21,306 nt of DNA from Spirochaetota bacterium (GTDB lineage: Bacteria; Spirochaetota; UBA4802; UB4802), in assembly GCA_029548025.1 (NCBI GenBank), contig JAKPOE010000222.1, positions 1 through 21,306 on the forward strand, in the 5' to 3' direction. Below are positions 1 to 8,249 of the stretch, in pieces. Numbering within the stretch: the first letter of the stretch is position 1; the number at the start of each line of letters is the position of its first letter. Position numbers and translations under genes: made by a program. The notes beneath the pieces are model-generated. The model saw only the letters and a program-made list of their open reading frames with translations, searched no databases and was not told the DNA's origin.

Positions 1-32
1 CGCCCGCTTTTAAATATGTAGTAGTCCTTCAT
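1..32 (-). CDS. cas1: Cas1 integrase, N-terminal fragment (runs off left edge)
   Basis: Only the first ten or so codons are inside the window. They read MKDYYIFKSG(R), which from memory matches the usual opening of type I-B Cas1 proteins (M-K-x-x-Y-Y-I-F-x-x-G-R). Cas1 is the metal-dependent integrase that inserts new spacers together with Cas2. The ATG lies 8 nt after the cas4 stop, with an AGG-containing stretch about 9 nt upstream of it, so it looks co-transcribed with cas4. The cas4-cas1 order is the normal adaptation-module order for this subtype. The identification rests on a very short segment plus context. Confidence 0.72.
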   Translation of the reverse strand, partial: MKDYYIFKSG

Positions 33-40
33 GGTAATAC

Positions 41-544
41 CTAACAATAGCAAAATTCATAGTAGCTACATTTTTTGCAGTACGGTTTTTTAATGACTGC
101 TGGGAGTTTATCATCACTCATTATTACATAAATTTCATTAAGAATATTTTTTATTTTTTCTTCATCTTCCATATTAAGGATAATTTTTTCTCTTCTTCGC
201 AATTTAGGATAATCAATGATCCCTTCCACTTCAATACCTATTTGCTTGCAATAATAAATATAATACTTCAATTGCCATGCATGTGATTCTTCTAATGCTT
301 TTGACTTTTTTACCTCATGAATAATTCCTCTTTTTGCTTCTAGTAAATCAATTTTAATGCCTTCTAAATTAATTTCTTTTCTTTTTCTAGTATATGATGC
401 TTCATGAATTAGGTTACCAATCTCAACAAGTTCGCTTGTATGTTCCAACGAAATATTCTTGTTGAATAACCATAGTTTTCTATGGCAGACGATATAATAA
501 GCTATTTGAGTACCAGTGATTACAGGTGTTATATTATTATACAT
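41..544 (-). CDS. cas4: Cas4 PD-(D/E)XK exonuclease of the adaptation module
   Basis: This 167-aa RecB-like nuclease has the usual length for type I-B Cas4. Cas4 processes prespacer ends and helps choose PAM-bearing spacers with Cas1-Cas2. One expected Fe-S cysteine is at C20 (within YYIVCHRKLWLF). Three more are at the C-terminus: C156 and C159 (CKKC), and C165 or C167. The nuclease motifs are visible: H47 (GNLIHE), D66 (IKIDLL), E77-V-K79 (HEVKK) and the Q91-x-x-Y motif. The start ATG follows an AAGGG stretch, and a sigma70-like promoter candidate lies about 70-100 nt upstream. The gene is separated from the rest of the cas operon by a decayed gene, and the partial cas1 follows directly. 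Confidence 0.95.
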   Translation of the reverse strand: MYNNITPVITGTQIAYYIVCHRKLWLFNKNISLEHTSELVEIGNLIHEASYTRKRKEINLEGIKIDLLEAKRGIIHEVKKSKALEESHAWQLKYYIYYCKQIGIEVEGIIDYPKLRRREKIILNMEDEEKIKNILNEIYVIMSDDKLPAVIKKPYCKKCSYYEFCYC

Positions 545-611
545 ATCCCTTCAATTATAAAATACATGGCACTATTAATGCAATAAATATATTTGATAAT
601 GAAGCATAAAC

Positions 612-641
612 TTTATACAGCATCAACCATTACTATTTCAA
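612..641 (-). promoter_or_regulatory. Candidate promoter for cas4-cas1
   Basis: Read on the minus strand, TTGAAA (636-641) and TATAAA (612-617) are separated by 18 nt. They lie upstream of cas4 and just beyond the decayed gene. This would give the adaptation genes their own transcript. It is only a match to the sigma70 consensus in AT-rich DNA, so false positives are easy. Confidence 0.35.
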
Positions 642-681
642 AAATGTATTCAAAAGTGATGTGCTAACAATTTCAGGGTTT

Positions 682-1287
682 TTAAAATAATGAACTATTG
701 TCATTATTATTACCAGCCACAAAACAAACTGTATAACAGGCATCCACAAAATTTATATTGTTCTGCTGGTTAATAAATATTGGAAACGCTGTTAAATATT
801 TTTGCGCATAAAAACTGGCTGGTTCGCGTTTTGAACCATATTTTTTAAGAATCCATAGTGACCACAAAAATCCAGGTTGTCCTGGCATGGACGGTTTTCA
901 AAACTGTCTCTATCATGACCATAATAAATTCCAAGATTATACAATTATTTAATAAAGCTTACTTTAAGATTATCTTTAGATGTTAACAGCATATGACCTT
1001 CTGCTTTAATTTTTTCCATAATATGTACTGCCAACTTCAATAAAGGTGAATACTGTAATAAAAATATTTGGAAATATTGGTATTTATACCAATAGAGCAT
1101 TGTTTATGAAAAGGAGTATAAAGCATATAGTGCATATCTGCAGGAGAAAATCCTTCAAAATTATCTAATGTCTTTTATTCATTTCATTGACAATTTTTTC
1201 CAGCTCTTGATTAAGTTCATCAGCAAGCTAATCTTCTCTGCTGTTTAGCAGTGCTTCCATTCTTTCTTTAAGTTCTTTGTTTATCAT
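682..1287 (-). pseudogene. Decayed gene of an uncharacterised helical protein family
   Basis: Fragments of one protein lie in order across three reading frames with several stops. The 5' part starts at ATG 1285-1287 behind AAGGG and reads MINKELKERMEALLNSRED, then amber, then LADELNQELEKIVNEMNKRH. A frame change leads to LDNFEGFSPADMHYMLYTPF. After another break come KLAVHIMEKIKAEGHMLLTS and KDNLKVSFIK, stop, LYNLGIYYG. The last open piece (682-888) contains PGQPGFLWSLWILKKYGSK and FYAQKYLTAFPIFINQ. From memory these blocks resemble a family of uncharacterised bacterial proteins with 'NLxGLSPxxMHxLLYxPF', 'LTxxGNLP' and 'FYAxKYLxAFP' motifs. I cannot name a domain. It is an inactivated accessory gene between cas3 and cas4. 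Confidence 0.72.
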
Positions 1288-1395
1288 ATATTTACCCTTG
1301 ATAGATTCATGTAGTTGCCAATAAAATAACGTAATTTATATGGTACTGTATATGTGCAAAAAAATTGTGCATATATGCAGTACTTATTAAAATAA

Positions 1396-1845
1396 CTATG
1401 AGTTTTCAATTGCAATATCATATTCATGTAACCACTTTATGATATACTCTTTCATTTTTTTTTCTTCAAAACTATACCACTGTTTTTCAATATCTGGAAA
1501 CGCCTGTAGTGCATCTTTAAATCTTCTAAAGGGTTTTTTACCCTGTATTGCATATACTAATTTTTTACGCGCCTCTTCATTCTCTAATTCATATATAAAA
1601 TCTTCCATAAACTTATACGCTTTGCTTGATTCAAAAACGGGAATCCATAAATAACGATCAGATTCATAATCAATAGATACATCTTCAGACAGCAAATCAT
1701 CTTCACTAAGATTATAATCATCAGGGAATTCTTCATTACAAACTATTTTACCTGTTTCAAGATCAATATAGTATTCATTCAACCTATCATGCATCTGCAT
1801 TACATTGATAAGATAATCAATATCAATGTTAAGTTTACGTGGCAT
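1396..1845 (-). CDS. UPF0158 family protein
   Basis: This 149-aa acidic protein has no signal peptide or membrane segment. Its C-terminal third has the arrangement I associate with Pfam family UPF0158: FRRFKDAL near residue 106, then P-x-I-E-x-Q-W-Y-x-F-E, then a helix ending KWLHEYDI. The N-terminal part contains Y-Y-I-D-L-E-T-G, also typical of the family. The function of the family is unknown. The start ATG follows GAGGA by about 9 nt. The gene lies 79 nt downstream of cas3 on the same strand and could be read through from the cas operon. No role in CRISPR immunity is established, so it may be a passenger. Confidence 0.8.
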   Translation of the reverse strand: MPRKLNIDIDYLINVMQMHDRLNEYYIDLETGKIVCNEEFPDDYNLSEDDLLSEDVSIDYESDRYLWIPVFESSKAYKFMEDFIYELENEEARKKLVYAIQGKKPFRRFKDALQAFPDIEKQWYSFEEKKMKEYIIKWLHEYDIAIENS

Positions 1846-1924
1846 GCGATAGTTCCTCTACTATACTAGTTGTAATAATTGGGATCAAAACATTAAGCAT
1901 AGTTTTGCTAAAAATTGAAGATAC

Positions 1925-4267
1925 CTAAATAATAATTTCATCCTCACCCTTTATGCCTTTACATGTTAAACCTAAAATTTGATCATACTTATAATACTCA
2001 TGCAAAATACCTATTCCATATCCTTTATCAATCCATTCAATTGGCTGGGAAGTATTAATAAGTTTTCTACTAACATTAGGATTTAGTAAATATAGTGGAA
2101 CAGGAACCTTATATTCCTGTATTTCTTTTAAAATTTGTAATCTTTGCAATCTTTTGACTTTTCCGTCTAAACTCTTTTCATTTCTTAAATCTAAAAGCTT
2201 TTTGTAACTACTTTCAACAATTTCTTTATAAATTGCAGGTATCAGATCAATACTCATTACATCTCTAAATGCTCTTTGCGAATTCTCTTCTAAAATAAAA
2301 TTCCAACCACTGTTTATTTGTTCTTCAAATTTATTCCACTCCTCTATATACTTTGAGCGCCATTGCTTAAGATTTTTTTCTGAATATAATTCGTTTACTA
2401 TTCTTCTTTTTTCTGATGAAATTAAAATATTATCATTATTTTTTATGCTATTTTCAATCATTTCAACTGTCTTTTCTATTAGTATTTTCTCATAAACCGT
2501 ATTTTCTACAGCAGTAGCTATAATTATATTTTCGTCCCCATTATAATCAACATTTTTATGTCTCCAGACTCTTCCCATCCTTTGAATAACAGAATCTGCT
2601 GTGGATGCTTCTGAAAATAAATAATCAAAATCAATATCCAGAGAAGCTTCAACTAATTGTGTAGTTATCCATATAGAATAATTTTGTTTTTTATAGTTAA
2701 AATTATTATCCTGTTCGCATTCATCAATAATTGCATTCTCTTTTACCTGTCTATCTTTCCATATATATCTGCTATGGAGAATGTTCACATCAATAAAATT
2801 GGCTCTATGTTCTTTGGTTGTGTTATTTATTTTGTTATACATCTCCTGAGCCTTTTTAACTGTATTGACAATTACCAAAACTTTTTTACCTGATACAGCT
2901 GTATCAACGATACCTTCACTCAAGTCTTCTATAGTTTTACCTTTTTCTATTTTAATCTTGTGCCGTTTTATAGGATCGGTTGTACAATCATCGTTTTCTA
3001 TTACATCAAATCCATATTCCATTAGTCTATTTGTCACAATAGATGGCAAAGTAGCTGTAATAATAAGGTAATTAGCACCAAGCTCTTTAGTTTCCTTAAT
3101 TTGTTTTAACATTGGAATAATCTGTTGTGGTTGAAAACCTTGGATCTCATCTATTATAACATCAGAATAAGATAAAGTTGCATATATCTTTTCGTATCCT
3201 GGCATATTAAAAGCAGCAGTAAATAATTGGTCTGCAGTGCATACTGTTACTGGTTTTGATAGCACACGAGTCTGATCATATTCTTTTAATACTGCAATGT
3301 CATCTTCATTGTCTTGAATTAAATTAAACAATGCCGTAGAATGAAGTAGTCCAACGTTGTATTCACCATATATTTCTTTTAAAGTATTAAACATAGCATT
3401 AACAGATGCTCTATTTGGTAAAATATAAAATATTTTTTTATGGCTCCACAATACGGAAAGCCCTGTTTTCCCAAGCCCTGTATCTGCTACTATACATTGA
3501 TAATCTTTCTTCTCATTTATTCCATATCTTTCTTGAAATGGTCTAAGTTTTGTTGTCTTATTTTTTCTTTTAAAATACGAAAAAAGAATATCTTTCCTAT
3601 CATCTTTGATTGGTTCTTCTTCCACCTCTAATTCACCGGAAGCAGCATGGTCAAGGCGAATAAGAAGACCAGTTAATATTATGTATTTTTTTGACTTTCT
3701 ATTTCTTAGGGAATTTAAAAGCCAAACTTTGTAATTTTCTAATGTTTCTTCACTAAATTCAAAATTATTGAAAAAGTATTTCTGATTTTCTTGTATTTGT
3801 TTAATCAAAAGATTTATACCATAACTATCATTTGAAAAATAATTTGCACCTCTCTTGTGGTGGTTAAATATTATATAGGTTAACAAAGAAAGTTTATCCT
3901 CTTCTAATTTGTTAACCAACTTTAGAAACAATGGTGATAAACAATTATGGGGTATTACATCATCTTTTTTATTTTCAGTTAATTTTTTTTGAAACAATAT
4001 GTTTATTTTTCCAATATCATGAAACAAAATGGCTAACCTTAATAACAACATATCATCAGTAGTTTTTATAACATCTGAATATTTTGATAAAAAGTTATCT
4101 AACTCATAAAGCAAATCTTTAACATGATCTTCTATACTAGTATTAGTTTTATAATTTTTATCAGACTTAGCTAAATATTGATTTAGCTGAAATTTTTTAA
4201 ATATTTGCTTTTTTAGAGTTTCAAAATTTAATGAATCCATGACACTAAATATTTCCCATCTGAACAT
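1925..4267 (-). CDS. cas3: Cas3 HD nuclease-helicase
   Basis: This 780-aa protein is the effector that unwinds and degrades target DNA after Cascade recruits it. The N-terminal HD nuclease shows H48, the H83-D84 pair (LFHDIGK), H107, H136-H137 and D206-H207. The SF2 helicase follows: Walker A around 262-269 (ADTGLGKT), a DEIQ box at 373-376 in place of DEAH, TAT at 404-406 and Q562-R-M-G-R-V-W-R (motif VI). All key residues appear intact. The ATG at 4267 overlaps the cas5 3' end by 40 nt. An internal ATG at 4240 (MDSLNF) would cut the overlap to 13 nt. Neither has a strong RBS, so the start is uncertain by nine residues. Confidence 0.96.
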   Translation of the reverse strand: MFRWEIFSVMDSLNFETLKKQIFKKFQLNQYLAKSDKNYKTNTSIEDHVKDLLYELDNFLSKYSDVIKTTDDMLLLRLAILFHDIGKINILFQKKLTENKKDDVIPHNCLSPLFLKLVNKLEEDKLSLLTYIIFNHHKRGANYFSNDSYGINLLIKQIQENQKYFFNNFEFSEETLENYKVWLLNSLRNRKSKKYIILTGLLIRLDHAASGELEVEEEPIKDDRKDILFSYFKRKNKTTKLRPFQERYGINEKKDYQCIVADTGLGKTGLSVLWSHKKIFYILPNRASVNAMFNTLKEIYGEYNVGLLHSTALFNLIQDNEDDIAVLKEYDQTRVLSKPVTVCTADQLFTAAFNMPGYEKIYATLSYSDVIIDEIQGFQPQQIIPMLKQIKETKELGANYLIITATLPSIVTNRLMEYGFDVIENDDCTTDPIKRHKIKIEKGKTIEDLSEGIVDTAVSGKKVLVIVNTVKKAQEMYNKINNTTKEHRANFIDVNILHSRYIWKDRQVKENAIIDECEQDNNFNYKKQNYSIWITTQLVEASLDIDFDYLFSEASTADSVIQRMGRVWRHKNVDYNGDENIIIATAVENTVYEKILIEKTVEMIENSIKNNDNILISSEKRRIVNELYSEKNLKQWRSKYIEEWNKFEEQINSGWNFILEENSQRAFRDVMSIDLIPAIYKEIVESSYKKLLDLRNEKSLDGKVKRLQRLQILKEIQEYKVPVPLYLLNPNVSRKLINTSQPIEWIDKGYGIGILHEYYKYDQILGLTCKGIKGEDEIII

Positions 4268-4860
4268 TTTATTTCATCCAGAGAACTATAAACAGAAGAA
4301 TATATTAATTGAACAGGTTTATATCCAATTATATTTAATTTCTCATCTACTTCACTATCTATAAACATACTAAAAAGTTGACCTTTAAAATCTTTCCCCT
4401 GCTCCCATTTTTTATATATAAAATAATCTACATCAATATTTTTGTAATCGTTATCTGAAATCATGATTTCTTCTAAAGAGAAATCTATAATTAAATCCTC
4501 AACCCGACCTAATCGTAAAATACCTACATAATCATTTATTCCTTCTTTTATTTCTCTATCATATACTGAATCAATATGAATTATCCATGTTGAATTATGT
4601 AATTTTTGAATTGGTATAATATTTGTTTTTATTTCTCTTTTAGTTTCAAGAGTTAATCTTTCCTTTTCTAAGGAAATACTTTCATATATTCCTTGAATTG
4701 ATAGTTTTGTGTTTTGATAATTTATGCTTTTATAGTTAGTTATTTTTCTCAAAAAGCCATAAATAGTAGACGGTGGTGGAAGTAAATACGTCAAATAAGG
4801 ATTACCAATAGTAGCGATACGGAAATGTGCTGTTTCTTGATAAATAATTAATCTCAGCAA
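4228..4860 (-). CDS. cas5: Cas5 (type I-B), Cascade backbone and crRNA 5'-handle binder
   Basis: This 210-aa RAMP-fold protein begins LLRLIIYQETAHFRI and contains LLPPPSTIYGFL at about residues 26-37, the signature region of Cas5 proteins. It caps the crRNA 5' end in Cascade next to Cas8 and Cas7. The start is TTG at 4858-4860, preceded by GAGGAGG with about 6 nt spacing. No ATG occurs in the conserved N-terminal region, so the TTG start is well supported. It lies 19 nt after cas7, and its end overlaps cas3. Confidence 0.9.
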   Translation of the reverse strand: MLRLIIYQETAHFRIATIGNPYLTYLLPPPSTIYGFLRKITNYKSINYQNTKLSIQGIYESISLEKERLTLETKREIKTNIIPIQKLHNSTWIIHIDSVYDREIKEGINDYVGILRLGRVEDLIIDFSLEEIMISDNDYKNIDVDYFIYKKWEQGKDFKGQLFSMFIDSEVDEKLNIIGYKPVQLIYSSVYSSLDEIKCSDGKYLVSWIH

Positions 4861-4879
4861 TTTTGACCTCCTCTATCAA

Positions 4880-5827
4880 TTAATTTGGAAAAACTGCCTC
4901 AATTATTTCCTTTATTTTTTCCTTGTAATTTTCATGAGTAGCAATAATAATGTTTTTCCCATCTTTTTCCGCATAATGTTGAATATCTTGTTCTGTTAAT
5001 TTTTCTTTCCTTATTAACTTATCTTTGATAAACAACAAATACTTTGGAGTGGCATAAGTTAACGAAAAAAACGCGAAATGAGGGCATAAATTTCTTTCAC
5101 TCCCTTCTATTTTCCTACCAAGTTCACCCATCGCTTCCATTAATTGTTGGAACCTCCTTTTTCTTTCATCTATAGTAAGAATAATAATTATTTTATTGTT
5201 CTGAATTTCAATTGAAGCTATTCTGTTTACCCACATTTTTATTTTATAGTCATCAATTTGTTCCTTTAATTTTAAAGCAGTATAAATTTTTTCTATTTTT
5301 TGTTCCAGATTGTCGTTTGATTCAAAACTAACCGTTAAATCTAAATTAAGTTCCTGAATTCCAATTCTATCTATTTCTATACCGAATGGCAAAAGGTAAA
5401 TACCATAAAAATTCTCACGGTTTATAATGTTAGCTTCATTTTCTCCATAAAGTTTAGCTATACCCATATTAGTCATAAATTCCATATCACCAGTGAAATT
5501 ATTGATTGATATTCCATTATCTAAATAAAATGTTGTATTTCTCTGGTACATAGGCTTTGCAACCATTGTCCCGCCAAAATCGAATTCTTCACTATCAATC
5601 ACGGTACCTGTTCTTTGCACAACACCACCTTCTTTAGTAACTAAAGGCAAAGACCATCCAAAATTATTTTGTAAACTGTTCCATAAGGCTCTTTTATACG
5701 ATTGTGGTGAAAAATAAACTTTAATACCTTGAGGTGTAGTTATTTTTTTTACAGTTGCAATATTTCCAATTCCATCCCCCCTATTTACAACTCCTGTCTC
5801 AATTAAAAAAACTCCTGTTAATTTCAT
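4880..5827 (-). CDS. cas7: Cas7 (Cst2/DevR family), Cascade backbone
   Basis: This 315-aa protein forms the helical backbone that binds the crRNA spacer in type I-B Cascade. The N-terminus (MKLTGVFLIETGVVNRGDG) and the segment ...TTPQGIKVYFSPQSYKRALW match the Cst2/DevR branch of Cas7. The ATG at 5825-5827 is chosen because GAGGAGG lies 5-6 nt upstream. An in-frame TTG five codons earlier would place the Shine-Dalgarno sequence inside the gene. It sits between cas8 and cas5 in the order expected for the Tneap variant of I-B. Confidence 0.93.
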   Translation of the reverse strand: MKLTGVFLIETGVVNRGDGIGNIATVKKITTPQGIKVYFSPQSYKRALWNSLQNNFGWSLPLVTKEGGVVQRTGTVIDSEEFDFGGTMVAKPMYQRNTTFYLDNGISINNFTGDMEFMTNMGIAKLYGENEANIINRENFYGIYLLPFGIEIDRIGIQELNLDLTVSFESNDNLEQKIEKIYTALKLKEQIDDYKIKMWVNRIASIEIQNNKIIIILTIDERKRRFQQLMEAMGELGRKIEGSERNLCPHFAFFSLTYATPKYLLFIKDKLIRKEKLTEQDIQHYAEKDGKNIIIATHENYKEKIKEIIEAVFPN

Positions 5828-5853
5828 AATAATCCTCCTCAATATTTTATAAT

Positions 5854-7497
5854 TTATATCTGTTCTTTTTTAATATCTTGCATTTGATCATCTTCCCTAT
5901 TACGGTTTTCAGCAGGTTGTGATACTAGTAGTGCTAATGCAATTATTGTTGTAATTTCACCAAAATTTTCTTTATTGATTATTTTTATGATACTCATATC
6001 GATATTTAATCCTAAACTAATAATTACCCTTGATAGCAATTCCTGGAACTGTTGCAATGATCCTTTAGAAGTATTTAAAAAAGAGTTTGAGAGTGAAATA
6101 ATTTTGTTGTCAAAAGTATTCCAGTTAATAGATTTAGTCTTATTATCAGTAAGAAGCATATATACTCTCTGTCTCATCCTTTGCCCTATTTCTTGAAATT
6201 TATTAAATTCATCAATCATATAACCCTCCAATTTAAAATGTATTTTCAAAAAATTAAGAAATAACCATGGCGTAAAATTTCTGACAGGTGGTTTCTCAGT
6301 TTTATTTTGTTTAAAAGTCTCCGACATTATACAATATCTTGAATATTTTTGAACTAAATATATAATTTTTTGATTTTGTGAAAGATTCTTCATAAGTTCT
6401 TTCGAAAAATCAATTTTAGCGTATCTATCCTTTTCTCTGATATAACCAAATAATTTACTAATATTATTTTCATCAAACAATGAATTAAGTTGATTTTCTA
6501 TCTTTATCAAATTATAAATTGTACCTTCTGATAGTATAAACATTTCTATTAATGGATTTTTAGAATCTAATCGAAAACTCAAAATCTGAAGCTCTTTAAC
6601 AGAAGCTTCCTTCTTCAGGATCTCTTTTTCATATTCAATCAAAGATTTAACAATTTTAAAAAAACCAAAATTAAGATTATCATTAAAATGTGATGTTAAA
6701 GTAACATTCATTTTTTCCATATCTTCTAAGTTTGGAGTATAAAAAACTATAGCATCCAATTTATTTCCTAAAAAAGTAAAAGCTTGAGTTATAGCAAAAT
6801 TAGAAACCAAACATGCAGGGCAAACGTATAAACTCGGTTCACTAAACCAGAACGCGTTGTATTGAGATGGTGCAAAGAAAAACACATCTCTCGTTAATCT
6901 TTTTCCCATTTTCTGATTACAAAAGGAACATTTAGAATCTTTAACAATATTATCATTTAATTTATTTTTTGCTTTTCTTAAAGTTCCTTCCCCTTTTATA
7001 TTCATATCAGCTTGAAAATTTAGTAGAATATTATTTAATAAATTAACACTTTTTTGCCATAATAAATCTTTGATATAATTTACTCCTATTTCATTTTTCA
7101 TATCATCATTCAAAATATTAAACAGTACATCAGATATATTTTCTATAAGCAGGGTTAAACCCTTGTCTTTATAGTTTTCTTTTAAGTCACATTCACAAGA
7201 TATATTCTCTACTTTTCCCAATTCTTCAATTTTTTTTTGAATATCTTTATTATTCTTATTCTTTTTCTTCAAATCTTCCAATAGCTTTTTCCAAAAATAA
7301 TTTATACCATTGTCAAATATAAGCTTTGCAATTATATCTTCAAGGAGTGTATTAGCATCTCTTTGTAAAGTAATATAAAATTTTTTGTCACTTTCATATT
7401 TTATTCCAAAAAAATCTAATACTCTTTTTAAGCCAAGTATACCCAAATCATATTGAAAATTTCCTGTTAGTGTAAAAGTAATTTTTTCTTTATTCAT
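5854..7497 (-). CDS. cas8b1: Cas8b1/Cst1 large subunit of type I-B Cascade
   Basis: This 547-aa protein is the likely PAM-recognising large subunit. Two CxxC pairs are visible, C190-x-x-C193 (CSFC) and C226-x-x-C229 (CPAC). They fit the 'CXXC-CXXC' Cst1 family and probably bind zinc. Between them is RDVFFFAPSQYNAFWFSEPS, consistent with the family. A further Cys pair (CEC, residues 101-103) may be incidental. The ATG follows GGGGGTAGTGGG. This start region is a degenerate copy of the junction sequence found at the starts of both upstream MNT genes. The gene is much more AT-rich than cas6 and the MNT-HEPN block upstream. Confidence 0.88.
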   Translation of the reverse strand: MNKEKITFTLTGNFQYDLGILGLKRVLDFFGIKYESDKKFYITLQRDANTLLEDIIAKLIFDNGINYFWKKLLEDLKKKNKNNKDIQKKIEELGKVENISCECDLKENYKDKGLTLLIENISDVLFNILNDDMKNEIGVNYIKDLLWQKSVNLLNNILLNFQADMNIKGEGTLRKAKNKLNDNIVKDSKCSFCNQKMGKRLTRDVFFFAPSQYNAFWFSEPSLYVCPACLVSNFAITQAFTFLGNKLDAIVFYTPNLEDMEKMNVTLTSHFNDNLNFGFFKIVKSLIEYEKEILKKEASVKELQILSFRLDSKNPLIEMFILSEGTIYNLIKIENQLNSLFDENNISKLFGYIREKDRYAKIDFSKELMKNLSQNQKIIYLVQKYSRYCIMSETFKQNKTEKPPVRNFTPWLFLNFLKIHFKLEGYMIDEFNKFQEIGQRMRQRVYMLLTDNKTKSINWNTFDNKIISLSNSFLNTSKGSLQQFQELLSRVIISLGLNIDMSIIKIINKENFGEITTIIALALLVSQPAENRNREDDQMQDIKKEQI

Positions 7498-7509
7498 CCC
7501 ACTACCCCC
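7494..7509 (-). repeat. Degenerate third copy of the cas6/mnt junction repeat
   Basis: The start region of cas8 (TCATCCCACTACCCCC on the plus strand) matches 14 of the first 16 bases of the 19-bp repeat at 8231-8249 and 8934-8952. It carries the cas8 ribosome binding site and start codon. It may mark the ancestral point where cas6 led directly into cas8. Confidence 0.55.
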
Positions 7510-7551
7510 GCGTTGTATAGCCAGTTTGATGGATAAAGTATAATTTCATTA

Positions 7552-7932
7552 TTAATCAACATCCAGATGCCTCCTTACCATATCTCGTACCTTTTTAGCT
7601 ATTTCATATGATTTAATGGCTTCTTTTTTCCTGGCTGTTATACCAGGATACCTTACTTCTACTGCATAGCTTGTTAACCATAGTAATCCATCTGCTAATT
7701 GTTCAAGCTCTGGAATATATTCTTTGCATAAATCCATTAACTTTTCTAAATCATGGGTTTTTGGAAAATATATTTCATTTTCCTGAAGAACAGCTTTAAT
7801 GTATTTTTCTACAGCTTGCTGAGAGTGAAAACATACTGCACTACATACCGGTTTATCCAGTTCTATCTCTCTGCTGGTTACTATATAATCTTCTTCAGCC
7901 TTTTTTATCCATTGTTTTGTTATTTCTTTCAC
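7552..7932 (-). CDS. HEPN domain protein of the second MNT-HEPN pair (hepn-B)
   Basis: This 126-aa all-helical HEPN protein of the nucleotidyltransferase-associated (COG2250-like) type contains FHSQQAVEKYIKAVL, KTHDLEKL and YAVEVRYPG. Partners of this class are toxin-like or act with the MNT protein in modules such as HepT-MntA. The start is GTG at 7930-7932, and its GTGA overlaps the mnt-B stop by 4 nt, implying translational coupling. R116-x5-H122 near the C-terminus fits the Rx4-6H spacing of active HEPN RNases, although this subfamily is usually considered poorly conserved there. It is about half identical to hepn-A in an ungapped hand alignment. A 54-nt gap separates it from cas8. Confidence 0.85.
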   Translation of the reverse strand: MKEITKQWIKKAEEDYIVTSREIELDKPVCSAVCFHSQQAVEKYIKAVLQENEIYFPKTHDLEKLMDLCKEYIPELEQLADGLLWLTSYAVEVRYPGITARKKEAIKSYEIAKKVRDMVRRHLDVD

Positions 7933-8234
7933 AATTGTTTCCCTTTCTCAATAATATCCCGTATAAAAAAATTGTTTTTCTTTAGTTCTTCTTTAATAGA
8001 ATCAGGGGTTCTTACAATAAGGTCTATAGGGGGCTTTTCTTTTATCTTTTCTCGTAATTTCAGGCGTATAATTGCTGCTTGCTCTGGAAATGGTAAATTG
8101 GTTTCCATAATAACACATATATCCACATCGCTATCCTTGTGAGGCTGCCCATAGGCATGTGAACCAAAAAGAATTATCTTTTGTACACTAAATTCTTTTT
8201 TTATTACATTTGCTAATTCATCAATGATCATCAT
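7929..8234 (-). CDS. Minimal nucleotidyltransferase of the second pair (mnt-B)
   Basis: This 101-aa MNT-fold protein has G24-S25 followed by ten residues and D36-V-D38 (GSX10DXD), plus a third acidic residue at D71 (PIDLIV). That is the full catalytic set of minimal nucleotidyltransferases. In MntA-HepT systems the MNT partner AMPylates and neutralises the HEPN toxin, and a similar antitoxin role is inferred here. The start chosen is ATG 8232-8234, directly after GGAGGTAGCGGG. The frame is open further upstream, but that stretch is the hepn-A gene read in another frame. Its ATGA start overlaps the hepn-A stop, and its own stop overlaps the GTG of hepn-B. Confidence 0.87.
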   Translation of the reverse strand: MMIIDELANVIKKEFSVQKIILFGSHAYGQPHKDSDVDICVIMETNLPFPEQAAIIRLKLREKIKEKPPIDLIVRTPDSIKEELKKNNFFIRDIIEKGKQL

Positions 8235-8249
8235 CCCGCTACCTCCAGC
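8231..8249 (-). repeat. 19-bp junction repeat, copy at hepn-A/mnt-B
   Basis: TCATCCCGCTACCTCCAGC (plus strand) is identical to 8934-8952. On the coding strand it includes the last codons of the upstream gene (LEVAG, stop), a GGAGG ribosome binding site and the ATG of the next MNT gene. Confidence 0.9.

Noticed and set aside
682..888. A small intact minus-strand gene
   Set aside because: Its protein is only the C-terminal remnant of the decayed gene whose earlier parts lie in other frames upstream.
7753..8142. Plus-strand hydrophobic open frame opposite the MNT-HEPN genes
   Set aside because: It is antisense to two clear genes with recognisable motifs. The hydrophobic look follows from reading lysine-rich codons in reverse.
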